This document shows, piece by piece, positions 50,688 through 60,053 of a DNA stretch of 64,000 nt (positions are counted from its first letter, which is position 1; each line of letters begins with the position of its first letter). The position numbers were made by a program, and so were the translations under genes. Source of the stretch: Pantoea cypripedii (GTDB taxonomy: Bacteria > Pseudomonadota > Gammaproteobacteria > Enterobacterales > Enterobacteriaceae); contig NZ_CP024770.1 in the NCBI RefSeq assembly GCF_011395035.1, positions 433,785 through 497,784 of the forward strand, written 5' to 3'. Under the pieces are notes generated by a model, which had not been told where the DNA came from, made no database searches, and saw only the letters and a program-made list of their open reading frames with translations.

Positions 50688-50909
50688 TTAATTCTGTGCA
50701 TCGCGACTGGCGCGCAGGCTGACCGGAAAGTCCGGACGTCCCGGTTGCTCGCTGACGTAATAGCAGCGCCCGCCTTCCAGAGACACGGCTCCACCCCAGC
50801 GTTCGGGGGTGTCGTGTTCGACCTCGATCACTTTGGCTTCCAGATCCTGTTTGGCGATATAGCAATACAAATCCGCCCCACGTCGACGAAAGGTAACCAT
50901 CGGCATCAT
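50688..50909 (-). CDS. nifT: NifT, small nif-associated protein
   Basis: This 73-residue protein carries the NifT pattern MPMVTFRRRGADLYCYIAKQDLEAKVIE and WGGAVSLEGGRCYYV. NifT is conserved after nifK, and its role is unclear. An ATG one or three codons inside is an alternative start. It lies 40 bases after nifK. Confidence 0.92.
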   Translation of the reverse strand: MMPMVTFRRRGADLYCYIAKQDLEAKVIEVEHDTPERWGGAVSLEGGRCYYVSEQPGRPDFPVSLRASRDAQN

Positions 50910-50948
50910 GTCCCCCTGTAGCCCCGCGTTTGGCGGGGCAGGTGTTGG

Positions 50949-52511
50949 TTAACGGATAAGGTCAAAGCCGTAATCGGTTTTGCCGGATTTGCTGGTGTCG
51001 CTGTCGATTTTTTCCAGCACCGCATTCACCAGGGTGGTGAGCATGCTCATCGCCCCTTCGTAACCCCAGGTGGTCTGGCGATGCAGGTGATGGCGATCAA
51101 ACAGTGGGAAGCCAAGGCGGATCAGCGGCACTTCAAACTGTTCACCTTTTGCCAGGGTGTCGCGCTGGATGAATTTGGCGTAGGAGTTACCGATCATAAA
51201 GTCCGGCTGGCGGGTGAACATCAGGGATCGGAAATGCCACAGGTCACAGTTGATAAAGACTTCGCTCTCCTTGCCATAAGGTGACGCCTCCAGCATCTTC
51301 TTCATGGCCTTCTGCCAGCGTTTATTGCCGTTATGGCTCAGGATAACGGTGGGTTCGCAACCCAGTTCCAGCAGGAAGCGCGTCAGTCCCATGACAAAAT
51401 CCGGGTCGCCATACAGGCCGAATTTTTTCCCGTGTAGCCAGGAGTGGGAATCCAGCATCATATCCACCAGACGACCACGCTCCAGCGCCAGCACATCGGG
51501 GATGGCTTTGCCGGTCAGCTGGCTGATGGTCATCAGTAATTCGTCGGTGCCTGCCAGCCCCAGCGGGATCGGCACCTCGGTGGCGGGCTGGTGCCACATC
51601 TCCTGCACCACTTTTTTGCTTTTCACCAGCTGCCACGGCTGAAGCAGCAGGGTGTCGATGGCATCAGGTGCATCGCGCATTTCCTGCTGCGTGGTGCCAC
51701 CAGCGTACATGCGGTAATGGCCATCAGCCGGAGTATCCAGCACGTCCGAAGGGTCGGAAAGCAGGCTGGCAGGCACCTCCATTTGCGCCAGCATGCGTTT
51801 CAGCACGCGGAAATTCCCCAGATAGGTTTCAAATCCGGTGACCAGATTCAGGCGCGGGAGCCTGCCCGGCTGGGCTTCGCGATCCGCGGTGAAGGTTTTG
51901 GCAAAGCCTTCAAACATATTGTCCCAGCCGGTGACATGGCTGCCGATAAAACTTGGCGTATGGGCAAACGGCACCGGCAGGCTGGCATCAACAAAACCGT
52001 CTTTTTTGGCGTTGGCGATAAACGCCTGTAAATCATCGCCGATGACTTCAGCCATGCAGGTGGTGGAAACTGCGATGATCTCCGGTTGGTACAGGGTGCT
52101 GGCGTTTTGCAGCCCGGTATTCATATTGTTATTGCCGCCAAATACCGCCGCGTCCTCGGTCATCGAGTCAGAGACGCAGGCCACCGGCTCTTTGAAATGA
52201 CGGTTAAAGTAGGTGCGGAAATAGGCCACGCACCCCTGCGAACCGTGTACATAGGGCAGGGTGTTGGCGAAGCCCAGCGAGCAGAGCACCGCCCCCAGCG
52301 GCTGGCAGGCTTTGGCCGGGTCAATGGTCAGCGCTTCGCGTTTAAAATTCAGCGCTTCATATTCGGCGGTGGTGGTCCACTGGAAGACTTCCTGCACGCG
52401 CGCCGGGTCCCAGGCTTCTTCCTGCGATCGTTTGCTGGTGAACAGCGTCTGGTACTCATCCTGTTCAAACAATGGATGACAATTGTGAATCTTATCAACA
52501 GTCTGGCTCAT
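50949..52511 (-). CDS. nifK: NifK, nitrogenase MoFe protein beta chain
   Basis: This 520-residue subunit supplies half of the P-cluster ligands: Cys69 in PAKACQPLGAVLC, Cys94 in HGSQGCVAYF and Cys152 in VSTTCMAEVIGDD. It forms the alpha2-beta2 MoFe protein with NifD. The start at MSQTVDKIHN has GGAG upstream and gives the same length as Klebsiella NifK. It lies 55 bases after nifD. Confidence 0.96.
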   Translation of the reverse strand: MSQTVDKIHNCHPLFEQDEYQTLFTSKRSQEEAWDPARVQEVFQWTTTAEYEALNFKREALTIDPAKACQPLGAVLCSLGFANTLPYVHGSQGCVAYFRTYFNRHFKEPVACVSDSMTEDAAVFGGNNNMNTGLQNASTLYQPEIIAVSTTCMAEVIGDDLQAFIANAKKDGFVDASLPVPFAHTPSFIGSHVTGWDNMFEGFAKTFTADREAQPGRLPRLNLVTGFETYLGNFRVLKRMLAQMEVPASLLSDPSDVLDTPADGHYRMYAGGTTQQEMRDAPDAIDTLLLQPWQLVKSKKVVQEMWHQPATEVPIPLGLAGTDELLMTISQLTGKAIPDVLALERGRLVDMMLDSHSWLHGKKFGLYGDPDFVMGLTRFLLELGCEPTVILSHNGNKRWQKAMKKMLEASPYGKESEVFINCDLWHFRSLMFTRQPDFMIGNSYAKFIQRDTLAKGEQFEVPLIRLGFPLFDRHHLHRQTTWGYEGAMSMLTTLVNAVLEKIDSDTSKSGKTDYGFDLIR

Positions 52512-52566
52512 GGTATTCTCCTCCCGCGCCACAAATCGGTGAACTGACGGGATAGTAAAAGAGATG

Positions 52567-54015
52567 TCAGGCGGACTTCAGCCAGGGCGCGGTTAACTGG
52601 CCCCAGGCGGGATTGTTCAGAGTCATATCCATATCACGGGCGAAAATGGCGAAACCGTCATAGCCGTGGTAGGGGCCGGAGTAGTCCCAGGAGTGCATCT
52701 GGCGGAATGGCACGCCCATCTTCTGGAAAATGTACTTTTCTTTGATGCCGGAGCCGATCAGGTCCGGTTTCAGCGCTTTCACAAAGGCTTCCAGCTCGTA
52801 ACTGCTGGCATCATCGAACAGCAGGGTGCCTTCTTTCAGGTCCGGCAGGGTACGATCGTAATCGTCGTTATGACCGAACTCGTAACCCGCGGCGATGATC
52901 TCCATACCGAGATCTTCATACGCCCCAATCAGATGACGTGGCCGCAGCCCGCCCATATACAGCAGCACTTTGCGGCCCTCCAGGCGTGGGCGATATTTTG
53001 CGATGATGGCATCGTTCTGCGCCTGATAGCGGGCGATCACCGCTTCGACATTGGCCCGGATGGTGTCGTCAAACTGGTCGGCAATTTTGCGCAGCGACTC
53101 CGCCACTTTGGTCGGTCCGAAGAAGTTGTATTCCATCCACGGGATACCGTGCTTCTCTTCCATATGGCGCGAGATGTAGTTCATCGAGCGATAGCAATGC
53201 ACCAGGTTGAGTTTTACGAACGGGGTGTTTTCCATTTCAACCAGGGTGCCATCGCCTGACCACTGCGCCACCACCCGCAGCCCCATCTCTTCCAGCAGAA
53301 TGCGTGAAGCCCAGGCATCGCCACCAATGTTGTAGTCACCGATAATCGCCACATCATAAGGGGTGGTGGCAAAGGGCTGGCCTTCGCGGTTATCGAGGAT
53401 CCAGTCGCGGATCACGTCATTGGCGATATGATGACCGAGGGATTGCGACACGCCGCGAAAACCTTCACAGCGTACCGGGACCACCGGCTTGTTGATGACC
53501 TTTTCGCTGGCTTTGGCGACGGCAGAAATATCGTCACCAATCAACCCGACCGGGCATTCCGACTGAATGCTGATCCCTTTGGTGAGCGGGAACAGTTCCT
53601 CCATCTCTTCAATCAGTTTGGTGAGCTTTTTGTCACCGCCAAACACGATGTCACGCTCCTGAAAATCCGAGGTGAAGTTGAGGGTGACAAAGCTATCGAC
53701 ACCGCTGACCCCGGTGAAGTAGTTACGGCGTCCGGCACGCGAATACTGGCCGCAACCGACCGGGCCGTGTGAGATGTGGGCCATATCTTTGATCGGCCCA
53801 AATACCACCCCTTTCGATCCTGCATAGGCGCAACCGCGCACCGTCATCACACCTGGCTGCGATTTGCGGTTGGAGATGATGCATTTACCGACGCTCTCCA
53901 TTTCCGGGTCGGTCACCATCATGTGTTTACGGCGTTCTTTGCGCGTTTTCTCCGGGTAGATCTCCAGCACTTCCTGGATGATCGCCAGATTACGCTCCGC
54001 TGTTTCGTTACTCAT
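52567..54015 (-). CDS. nifD: NifD, nitrogenase MoFe protein alpha chain
   Basis: This 482-residue catalytic subunit has P-cluster Cys62, Cys88 and Cys154 and the FeMo-co ligands Cys274 (LVHCYRSMNY) and His441 (FRQMHSWDYSGP). All are present, so the site is intact and Mo-type. The start at MSNETAERN lies 13 bases after nifH and has an AGGAGT ribosome site. Confidence 0.96.
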   Translation of the reverse strand: MSNETAERNLAIIQEVLEIYPEKTRKERRKHMMVTDPEMESVGKCIISNRKSQPGVMTVRGCAYAGSKGVVFGPIKDMAHISHGPVGCGQYSRAGRRNYFTGVSGVDSFVTLNFTSDFQERDIVFGGDKKLTKLIEEMEELFPLTKGISIQSECPVGLIGDDISAVAKASEKVINKPVVPVRCEGFRGVSQSLGHHIANDVIRDWILDNREGQPFATTPYDVAIIGDYNIGGDAWASRILLEEMGLRVVAQWSGDGTLVEMENTPFVKLNLVHCYRSMNYISRHMEEKHGIPWMEYNFFGPTKVAESLRKIADQFDDTIRANVEAVIARYQAQNDAIIAKYRPRLEGRKVLLYMGGLRPRHLIGAYEDLGMEIIAAGYEFGHNDDYDRTLPDLKEGTLLFDDASSYELEAFVKALKPDLIGSGIKEKYIFQKMGVPFRQMHSWDYSGPYHGYDGFAIFARDMDMTLNNPAWGQLTAPWLKSA

Positions 54016-54028
54016 GGACGACTCCTGA

Positions 54029-54910
54029 TCAGTTGGCGTTTTCTTCTGCGGCGGTTTTACCAATGATGCTGGTGTCTTCCGCATCCATAATGCCGAACTC
54101 CATCAGCAGTTCTTCCAGCTCATCCATGGTGCAGGGCGTCGGCACCACCATCATGGTGTTGTTGACGATTTTGCTTGCCAGGGTGCGGTATTCATTGGCC
54201 TGGTTGCAGCTGGGGTCGTACTCGATCACCGTCATACGGCGGATTTCAGCGCGCTGGACGATATTGTCGCGCGGGACGAAATGGATCATCTGGGTGCCGA
54301 GCTTTTCCGCCAGCGCGATGATCAGTTCATCTTCCCGGTCGGTCTGGCGTGAGTTACAAATCAGTCCGCCGAGGCGGACCTTGCCGGATTTGGCATATTT
54401 CACGATCCCTTTGGAGATGTTATTGGCGGCGTACATCGCCATCATTTCCCCGGAACAGACGATGTAGATCTCCTGAGCTTTGTTTTCACGGATGGGCATG
54501 GCAAAGCCACCGCAAACCACGTCACCCAACACGTCATAGAAGACAAAATCGAGATCGGGTACGTAGGCACCTTCTTCTTCGAGGAAGTTGATGGCGGTGA
54601 TCACGCCGCGTCCTGCACAGCCAACGCCTGGCTCCGGGCCGCCGGACTCAGCACAGCGCACGTTGCCGTAACCGATTTGCAGCACATCTTCCAGCTCCAG
54701 GTCTTCCACGGAACCCACTTCCGCCGCCATCTCCATAATGGTGTTCTGCGCTTTGGCGTGCAGGATCAAACGGGTGGAGTCCGCTTTGGGATCGCAGCCA
54801 ACAATCATTACTTTCTTACCCATCTCCGCCAGTGCGGCGACCAGGTTTTGTGTCGTGGTGGATTTGCCGATACCACCTTTGCCGTAGATGGCACATTGAC
54901 GCATGGTCAT
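54029..54910 (-). CDS. nifH: NifH, nitrogenase iron protein
   Basis: This 293-residue ATPase has the P-loop GKGGIGKS (10-17), 4Fe-4S ligands Cys98 and Cys133, and Arg101 in GCAGRG, the residue ADP-ribosylated by DraT in some species (no draT is seen here). It hydrolyses ATP while passing electrons to NifDK. The start MTMRQCAIYGKG was chosen, 21 codons inside the longest frame, which would overlap the sigma-54 promoter. It is the first gene of nifHDKTY. Confidence 0.97.
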   Translation of the reverse strand: MTMRQCAIYGKGGIGKSTTTQNLVAALAEMGKKVMIVGCDPKADSTRLILHAKAQNTIMEMAAEVGSVEDLELEDVLQIGYGNVRCAESGGPEPGVGCAGRGVITAINFLEEEGAYVPDLDFVFYDVLGDVVCGGFAMPIRENKAQEIYIVCSGEMMAMYAANNISKGIVKYAKSGKVRLGGLICNSRQTDREDELIIALAEKLGTQMIHFVPRDNIVQRAEIRRMTVIEYDPSCNQANEYRTLASKIVNNTMMVVPTPCTMDELEELLMEFGIMDAEDTSIIGKTAAEENAN

Positions 54911-54950
54911 TGTATGTCTCCTGTTGGTTTGGTGTGTTTGCTCAGGGAAC

Positions 54951-54969
54951 AGTGCAGGGAACATACCAG
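54951..54969 (-). promoter_or_regulatory. Sigma-54 promoter of nifHDKTY
   Basis: On the minus strand CTGGTATGTTCCCTGCACT appears identical to the Klebsiella nifH promoter as I remember it, with GG and GC ten bases apart. Confidence 0.9.
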
Positions 54970-55063
54970 CCATGCCACAACAGATAACTTTTTGATAAAC
55001 ATGTCTTTATGGTTTTTCGCCCGCCTCACGGCAAAACAAACAGGAAACAATCGCCAGACCAAT

Positions 55064-55079
55064 TGTTGCAAACAGGACA
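55064..55079. promoter_or_regulatory. NifA upstream activating site (nifH/nifJ intergenic, proximal to nifH)
   Basis: TGT-N10-ACA (TGTTGCAAACAGGACA) lies about 130 bases upstream of the nifH start site. Confidence 0.75.
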
Positions 55080-55100
55080 ATTCCGGCGTGCCGATCACTT

Positions 55101-55116
55101 TGTCAGCTGTTCAACA
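55101..55116. promoter_or_regulatory. NifA upstream activating site (nifH/nifJ intergenic, proximal to nifJ)
   Basis: TGT-N10-ACA (TGTCAGCTGTTCAACA) lies about 130 bases upstream of the nifJ start site and could serve both divergent promoters. Confidence 0.75.
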
Positions 55117-55211
55117 GGTTGTCGGGTTGGCTGTGCTGTTCCGCGCAATGCATCCGGCGCCATACGGCAGGCTGTTCTGCCATCTCATTGTTTTTATTCA
55201 GAACAGGCAAA

Positions 55212-55228
55212 CTGGCACAGGCTGTGCT
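55212..55228 (+). promoter_or_regulatory. Sigma-54 promoter of nifJ
   Basis: CTGGCACAGGCTGTGCT has a consensus TGGCAC -24 element and GC ten bases after GG. It lies 36 bases before the nifJ start codon. Confidence 0.8.
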
Positions 55229-55264
55229 TCGGGCAAGGTCACGACGGTTTTTGAGGAAACAGAC

Positions 55265-58200
55265 ATGTCCGGAACAATGAGAACGATGGATGGCAACGCG
55301 GCGGCGGCCTGGATCTCCTATGCCTTTACCGATGTGGCGGCGATTTACCCCATCACCCCTTCCACGCCGATGGCAGAAAATGTTGATGAGTGGGCCGCTG
55401 CCGGGAAGAAGAACCTGTTTGGTCAACCGGTGCGGGTGATGGAGATGCAATCGGAAGCGGGTGCCGCCGGGGCGGTACACGGTGCGCTCCAGGCGGGGGC
55501 ACTCACCACCACCTACACCGCCTCGCAGGGCCTGCTGCTGATGATCCCGAATCTCTACAAAATCGCCGGGGAGCTGTTGCCTGGGGTGTTTCATGTCAGC
55601 GCCAGGGCGCTGGCGACCAATTCGCTCAATATCTTTGGCGATCATCAGGACGTAATGGCGGTACGTCAGACCGGCTGTGCGATGCTGGCCGAAAGCAATG
55701 TGCAGCAGGTGATGGATTTGTCGGCGGTGGCGCATCTTGCCGCCATTAAAGGGCGGGTGCCGTTTATCAACTTTTTTGACGGTTTTCGTACCTCACATGA
55801 AATCCAGAAAATCGAAGTGCTGGATTACGATGAACTGGCTCCGCTGCTGGACAGGGACGCGCTGGACCGTTTCCGCCGTAATGCCCTCAACCCGGATCAC
55901 CCGGTGATTCGCGGCACCGCGCAGAACCCGGATATTTATTTTCAGGAACGCGAAGCCGCCAACGGTTTCTATGCGGCGTTGCCGGACATCGTGGAAAACA
56001 CCATGGCTGAGATCACCGCCATCACCGGTCGTGAATACCATCTGTTTGATTATTATGGTGCCGATGATGCCGAACAGATCATTATCGCCATGGGATCGGT
56101 ATGCGACACCATCCAGGATGTGGTGGATGCGCTGCTCGACAGTGGCGAAAAGGTGGGGGTGCTGATGGTCCATTTGTTCCGCCCCTTTTCTTTAACGCAC
56201 TTTTTTGCCCGCATTCCCGCCAGTGTAAAACGCATCGCCGTACTGGATCGCACCAAAGAACCCGGCGCGCAGGCCGAACCGTTGTGCCTGGATGTGAAAA
56301 ACGCCTTTTATCAGCGCGACCATGCGCCATTGATTGTTGGCGGACGCTATGCCCTCGGCGGCAAGGACGTGCTGCCGGACCATATCCTTTCCGTATTTGA
56401 GAACCTGAAAAAACCGACGCCGCAGGATGGTTTTACCGTGGGGATTTTTGATGACGTCACCCATACTTCGCTGCCGTTGCCGGTCAATGAGGTACAGGTT
56501 TCCACCGAGGGGATCACCGCCTGTAAATTCTGGGGATTGGGTTCGGATGGCACGGTGGGTGCCAACAAAAGTGCGATCAAAATCATCGGTGATAAAACGC
56601 CGATGTATGCCCAGGCCTATTTCGCCTATGACTCGAAAAAATCCGGCGGGATTACCGTTTCTCACCTGCGTTTTGGTCAGCGTCCCATCAATGCCCCGTA
56701 TTTGATCCACCGGGCCGATTTTATATCCTGCTCGCAGCAATCCTATGTCGATAAATACGACTTGCTGGAGGGGTTAAACCCGGGCGGAACCTTTCTGCTT
56801 AACTGCACCTGGTTTGGCGAGGAGCTGGAAGAGAAGTTGCCCGCAAATATCAAACGTTACATCGCCCGTAATAGCATTCGTTTTTACACCCTTAACGCGG
56901 TGGAGATTGCGCGTCGGCTGGGACTGGGCGGACGTTTCAATATGCTGATGCAGGCGGCTTTCTTTAAACTCACCGGCATTATTGCGCCCGCAACCGCAGC
57001 GGCCTATTTAAAGCAGGCGGTGGAAAAATCCTATGGCAGCAAAGGGCAAAACGTTATCGATATGAATAATGCCGCCATTGATTTGGGGATGGAGGCGATT
57101 CAGGAGGTGATGGTGCCGGAGCGCTGGGCCACACAGCTGGATGCGCCCGCCACGCCGATGATGATGCCCGATTTTATCAGTGACGTCCTTGCCCCGATGA
57201 ATCGCCAGTGTGGCGACAAACTGCCGGTAAGCGCCTTCGCCGGGATGGAAGACGGTACGTTTCCCACCGGCACATCGGCCTGGGAAAAACGGGGGATCGC
57301 GCTGGAGGTGCCGGTGTGGAATCCTGAAGGCTGCACCCAATGTAATCAATGCGCGTTTATCTGCCCCCACGCGGCCGTTCGTCCGGCGCTGCTGACCCAT
57401 GAAGAACGTTATTTTGCGGTGCCGGAGCTGTTAAGCAAGACAGCCCAGGGGGCGACGGATTATGAGTATCATCTGGCGATCTCCCCGCTGGATTGTTCCG
57501 GTTGTGGTAACTGCGTTGATATCTGCCCGGCCAAAGGCAAGGCGCTCAGCATGCAGCCGCTGGAAACGCAGCGTCATATGAGCACGGTCTGGGATTATGC
57601 GATGGGACTGTCGCCAAAAACCAATCCCTTCGGCAAAACCTCGGTGAAAGGCAGCCAGTTTGAAACCCCGCTGCTGGAGTTCTCGGGTGCCTGCGCCGGT
57701 TGCGGTGAAACGCCCTATGCCCGGCTGGTGACACAGCTGTTTGGTGACCGGATGATGATCGCCAATGCCACCGGCTGTTCCTCTATCTGGGGAGCCAGCG
57801 CGCCCTCCATCCCCTGGACCACCAACCATAAAGGGCAGGGTCCCGCCTGGGCAAATTCGCTGTTCGAGGATAACGCCGAGTTTGGTCTGGGTATGATGCT
57901 GGGAGGCCGGGCGATCCGTGAGCAACTGGCCCAGTGTGCCAGCGAGGCGCTGCATCTGCCATTGAGTGGCGAACTGCATCAGGCTCTGCATCAGTGGCTG
58001 GAACTGAAAGACCGGGGCGAGGGCACACGCGAACGGGGAGAGAAACTCAGTGGGCTGCTGGCAGCAGAAAAGGGTGATGATGCGCTGCTGAACCGCCTCT
58101 ATCAAAATCAGGACTATTTCGCCAAACGATCTCAGTGGATTTTCGGCGGTGATGGCTGGGCTTACGATATTGGCTTTGGCGGCCTGGACCATGTGCTGGC

Positions 58201-58783
58201 ATCGGGCGAGGACGTTAATGTGCTGGTCTACGATACCGAGGTGTATTCCAATACCGGTGGGCAGTCTTCGAAATCCACCCCTGCCGCGGCGATTGCAAAA
58301 TTTGCCGCAGAAGGGAAACGCACCCGTAAAAAAGATCTCGGCATGATGGCGGTGAGTTACGGCAATGTTTATGTGGCTCAGATTGCGATGGGCGCGGATA
58401 AAGCGCAGACCTTGCGCGCAATCGCCGAGGCGGAGGCCTGGCCGGGTCCGTCGCTGGTGATTGCTTACGCCGCCTGCATCAATCACGGGTTAAAAGCCGG
58501 GATGGGGTGCAGCCAGCGAGAGGCGAAGCGCGCTGTCGAGGCGGGATACTGGCACTTGTGGCGCTACAATCCTCAGCTGGTCCAGCGTGGCAAAAATCCG
58601 TTTATCCTCGATTCGGAAGAACCCGAAGAAAGTTTCCGTGATTTTCTGATGGGCGAGGTACGTTATGCCTCGTTAGTCCGTACTGCCCCGGAAACCGCGG
58701 ATCAGTTACTGCAGCAGACGGAACTGGATGCGAAGCAGCGTTTTGAACAGTATCGGCGCATGGCGGGTGAGCTGGATAGTTAA
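55265..58783 (+). CDS. nifJ: NifJ, pyruvate:flavodoxin oxidoreductase
   Basis: This 1172-residue enzyme oxidises pyruvate to acetyl-CoA and CO2 and reduces NifF. Domain order is: pyrimidine-binding domain (FTDVAAIYPITPSTPMAE near residue 25), gamma domain, two 4Fe-4S ferredoxin motifs (GCTQCNQCAFICP near 689 and CSGCGNCVDICP near 744), a further Cys cluster region (GACAGCGETPYA), and the TPP-binding domain (GDGWAYDIGFGGLDHVL near 962, YSNTGGQSSKSTP). The start at 55265 has GAGGAA upstream; the open frame extends far 5' through nifH only as a shadow. It is divergent from nifH. Confidence 0.95.
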   Translation: MSGTMRTMDGNAAAAWISYAFTDVAAIYPITPSTPMAENVDEWAAAGKKNLFGQPVRVMEMQSEAGAAGAVHGALQAGALTTTYTASQGLLLMIPNLYKIAGELLPGVFHVSARALATNSLNIFGDHQDVMAVRQTGCAMLAESNVQQVMDLSAVAHLAAIKGRVPFINFFDGFRTSHEIQKIEVLDYDELAPLLDRDALDRFRRNALNPDHPVIRGTAQNPDIYFQEREAANGFYAALPDIVENTMAEITAITGREYHLFDYYGADDAEQIIIAMGSVCDTIQDVVDALLDSGEKVGVLMVHLFRPFSLTHFFARIPASVKRIAVLDRTKEPGAQAEPLCLDVKNAFYQRDHAPLIVGGRYALGGKDVLPDHILSVFENLKKPTPQDGFTVGIFDDVTHTSLPLPVNEVQVSTEGITACKFWGLGSDGTVGANKSAIKIIGDKTPMYAQAYFAYDSKKSGGITVSHLRFGQRPINAPYLIHRADFISCSQQSYVDKYDLLEGLNPGGTFLLNCTWFGEELEEKLPANIKRYIARNSIRFYTLNAVEIARRLGLGGRFNMLMQAAFFKLTGIIAPATAAAYLKQAVEKSYGSKGQNVIDMNNAAIDLGMEAIQEVMVPERWATQLDAPATPMMMPDFISDVLAPMNRQCGDKLPVSAFAGMEDGTFPTGTSAWEKRGIALEVPVWNPEGCTQCNQCAFICPHAAVRPALLTHEERYFAVPELLSKTAQGATDYEYHLAISPLDCSGCGNCVDICPAKGKALSMQPLETQRHMSTVWDYAMGLSPKTNPFGKTSVKGSQFETPLLEFSGACAGCGETPYARLVTQLFGDRMMIANATGCSSIWGASAPSIPWTTNHKGQGPAWANSLFEDNAEFGLGMMLGGRAIREQLAQCASEALHLPLSGELHQALHQWLELKDRGEGTRERGEKLSGLLAAEKGDDALLNRLYQNQDYFAKRSQWIFGGDGWAYDIGFGGLDHVLASGEDVNVLVYDTEVYSNTGGQSSKSTPAAAIAKFAAEGKRTRKKDLGMMAVSYGNVYVAQIAMGADKAQTLRAIAEAEAWPGPSLVIAYAACINHGLKAGMGCSQREAKRAVEAGYWHLWRYNPQLVQRGKNPFILDSEEPEESFRDFLMGEVRYASLVRTAPETADQLLQQTELDAKQRFEQYRRMAGELDS

Positions 58784-58797
58784 GTGCTGACAGCACC

Positions 58798-58820
58798 GTC
58801 CCCTTGAGGGTCAGGGGGAC
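58798..58820. terminator. Hairpin between nifJ and the convergent HNH gene
   Basis: GTCCCC/GGGGAC flank an 11-base loop and overlap the last codons of the HNH gene. It is a plausible end for the nifJ transcript, without a T tract. Confidence 0.35.
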
Positions 58821-59536
58821 GAGTGACGGCGAATCCCCATAAACTCGCTGCGTAATTGTTTAATGTTCTGGCCGTAGTGCGCTTTGCGGTGATCATTTGG
58901 GCACAACACGATCAGGTTATACGCCTCATCTGCGCCGCCTTCACTCAGTGGGACGATGTGATGTACCTCGGCGAAAATCGCCCCCTGCTGGGTCCGAAAG
59001 CCGGGCTGACCGCAATACTCACATTTTCCGCCACTTCTTTTTAACGCGAGCAGCCGTAAGGTCCGGTTACGTTTCGCGGCACTGGATTCATGCGTGCCGG
59101 AAGGGAAGCTGACCTCGCCATGCTGGTCAGCAAATTGGTCATCACCACCCCGCACCAGGGAAAGCGTGCCGGTGTGCTCATCATAGGTGGCACTCCATAC
59201 TTCCGTATCCAGTGCCCGTTTGTAGGTATTTTTAACTTTGAGAATCACACGCACCGGAAGATTGCGACCAATGATCTCCTGATAAATACCATCAACCTGC
59301 TCGCCTTTGGCCTGCTGCCCGCGTGCGGTGTATTGCGTGGTATAGGGTTCTCCTGGCACGGTGGGGGCGACAAGTTTGTGCACCCAGACATTCACCACCG
59401 CGATATCACCCTCCAGCCACGCCCAGCGCTGATTACGGCTCGGGTCATTCGCATGAGGCCAGTCATGCAGCTGCATACCTGCCTCTTTGAGCAGGTCATA
59501 GATGCGCTTGCCTTTTCTAATCGGTGGCAGGTCCAT
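58811..59536 (-). CDS. HNH endonuclease domain protein
   Basis: This protein of about 241 residues has an N-terminal region of unknown fold and a C-terminal HNH nuclease: zinc pair CEYCG, EVHHIVPLSEGGADEAYNLIVLCPNDHRKAHYG with the HH, N and H residues. Such stand-alone HNH proteins are often phage-, restriction- or defence-related. No methylase or defence partner is next to it. The ATG at 59536 was preferred over one two codons earlier, which falls in the ribosome site. It is convergent with nifJ and marks the outer edge of the nif cluster. Confidence 0.83.
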   Translation of the reverse strand: MDLPPIRKGKRIYDLLKEAGMQLHDWPHANDPSRNQRWAWLEGDIAVVNVWVHKLVAPTVPGEPYTTQYTARGQQAKGEQVDGIYQEIIGRNLPVRVILKVKNTYKRALDTEVWSATYDEHTGTLSLVRGGDDQFADQHGEVSFPSGTHESSAAKRNRTLRLLALKRSGGKCEYCGQPGFRTQQGAIFAEVHHIVPLSEGGADEAYNLIVLCPNDHRKAHYGQNIKQLRSEFMGIRRHSSP

Positions 59537-59667
59537 CAACATCTCCGATTGGGGTTTTTAGAGATATCGGCACGCGTGGGATGAGGTTGAGGGTTAAATG
59601 AGTACGGATTTTGCTATCGACGGCGCATTCTGTGTGTTGAGTGAGCGTTGATTTCCCCATCGCGAAT

Positions 59668-59683
59668 GTATAAAATTTTATAC
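59668..59683. promoter_or_regulatory. Palindromic operator of the toxin-antitoxin pair
   Basis: GTATAAAATTTTATAC is a perfect 16-base palindrome, 20 bases ahead of the first ATG of the toxin gene. It is a likely antitoxin binding site overlapping the promoter. Confidence 0.65.
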
Positions 59684-59703
59684 GGATAATAACTGGAGAC
59701 GGT

Positions 59704-60053
59704 ATGGATACCAGGCAGGCAAAAAGAATTGAATGGCGGGTCGTTCTCGTGATGACTTGATTGATTTTCCTGAAGATGCGAGGAAGGAGGCTGGCAAAGC
59801 CTTACGCAAAATCCAGTTTAATGAAGAACCTTCAGACTGGAAACCCATCACTGATTGGGGGGCGGGTGTAGCTGAAATACGTATCAAAACGGAGGATGGA
59901 GCTTTCCGTGTTGTGTATGTTGCCTGTTTTGAGGAGGCTATTTATGTCCTTCATAGCTTCCAGAAAAAGTCACAAAAAACTGCACAAAAGGATGTGAACC
60001 TCATTAAGGATCGCTATAAAGCGTTAGTTGATGAACGGAGTAAAAAACCATGA
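59704..60053 (+). pseudogene. HigB/Gp49-like toxin gene with a probable frameshift
   Basis: The long frame 59733-60053 encodes 106 residues of a RelE/HigB-superfamily (phage Gp49-like) mRNA interferase: DDLIDFPEDARKEAGKALRK, GAGVAEIRI, FRVVYVACFEEAIYVLHSFQKKSQKT. Its own ATG at 59733 has no ribosome site. The ATG at 59704 has a good GGAGA site and reads MDTRQAKRIEWR, a typical toxin N-terminus, but in another frame that stops at 59758. One extra base in the GGG at 59738-59740 would join the two. So the gene is either frameshifted, read by ribosomal slippage, or made as a version short by about ten residues. It overlaps the antitoxin start (ATGA). Confidence 0.7.

Noticed and set aside
54029..54910. 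Post-translational switch-off of NifH by DraT/DraG, suggested by Arg101
   Set aside because: Arg101 is present in nearly all NifH, and no draT or draG gene occurs in the window.
54677..55264. The open frame of nifJ continues almost 200 codons upstream, through nifH on the opposite strand
   Set aside because: It crosses the nifH gene, both sigma-54 promoters and the NifA sites. The ATG at 55265 has a ribosome site and matches the NifJ family start.
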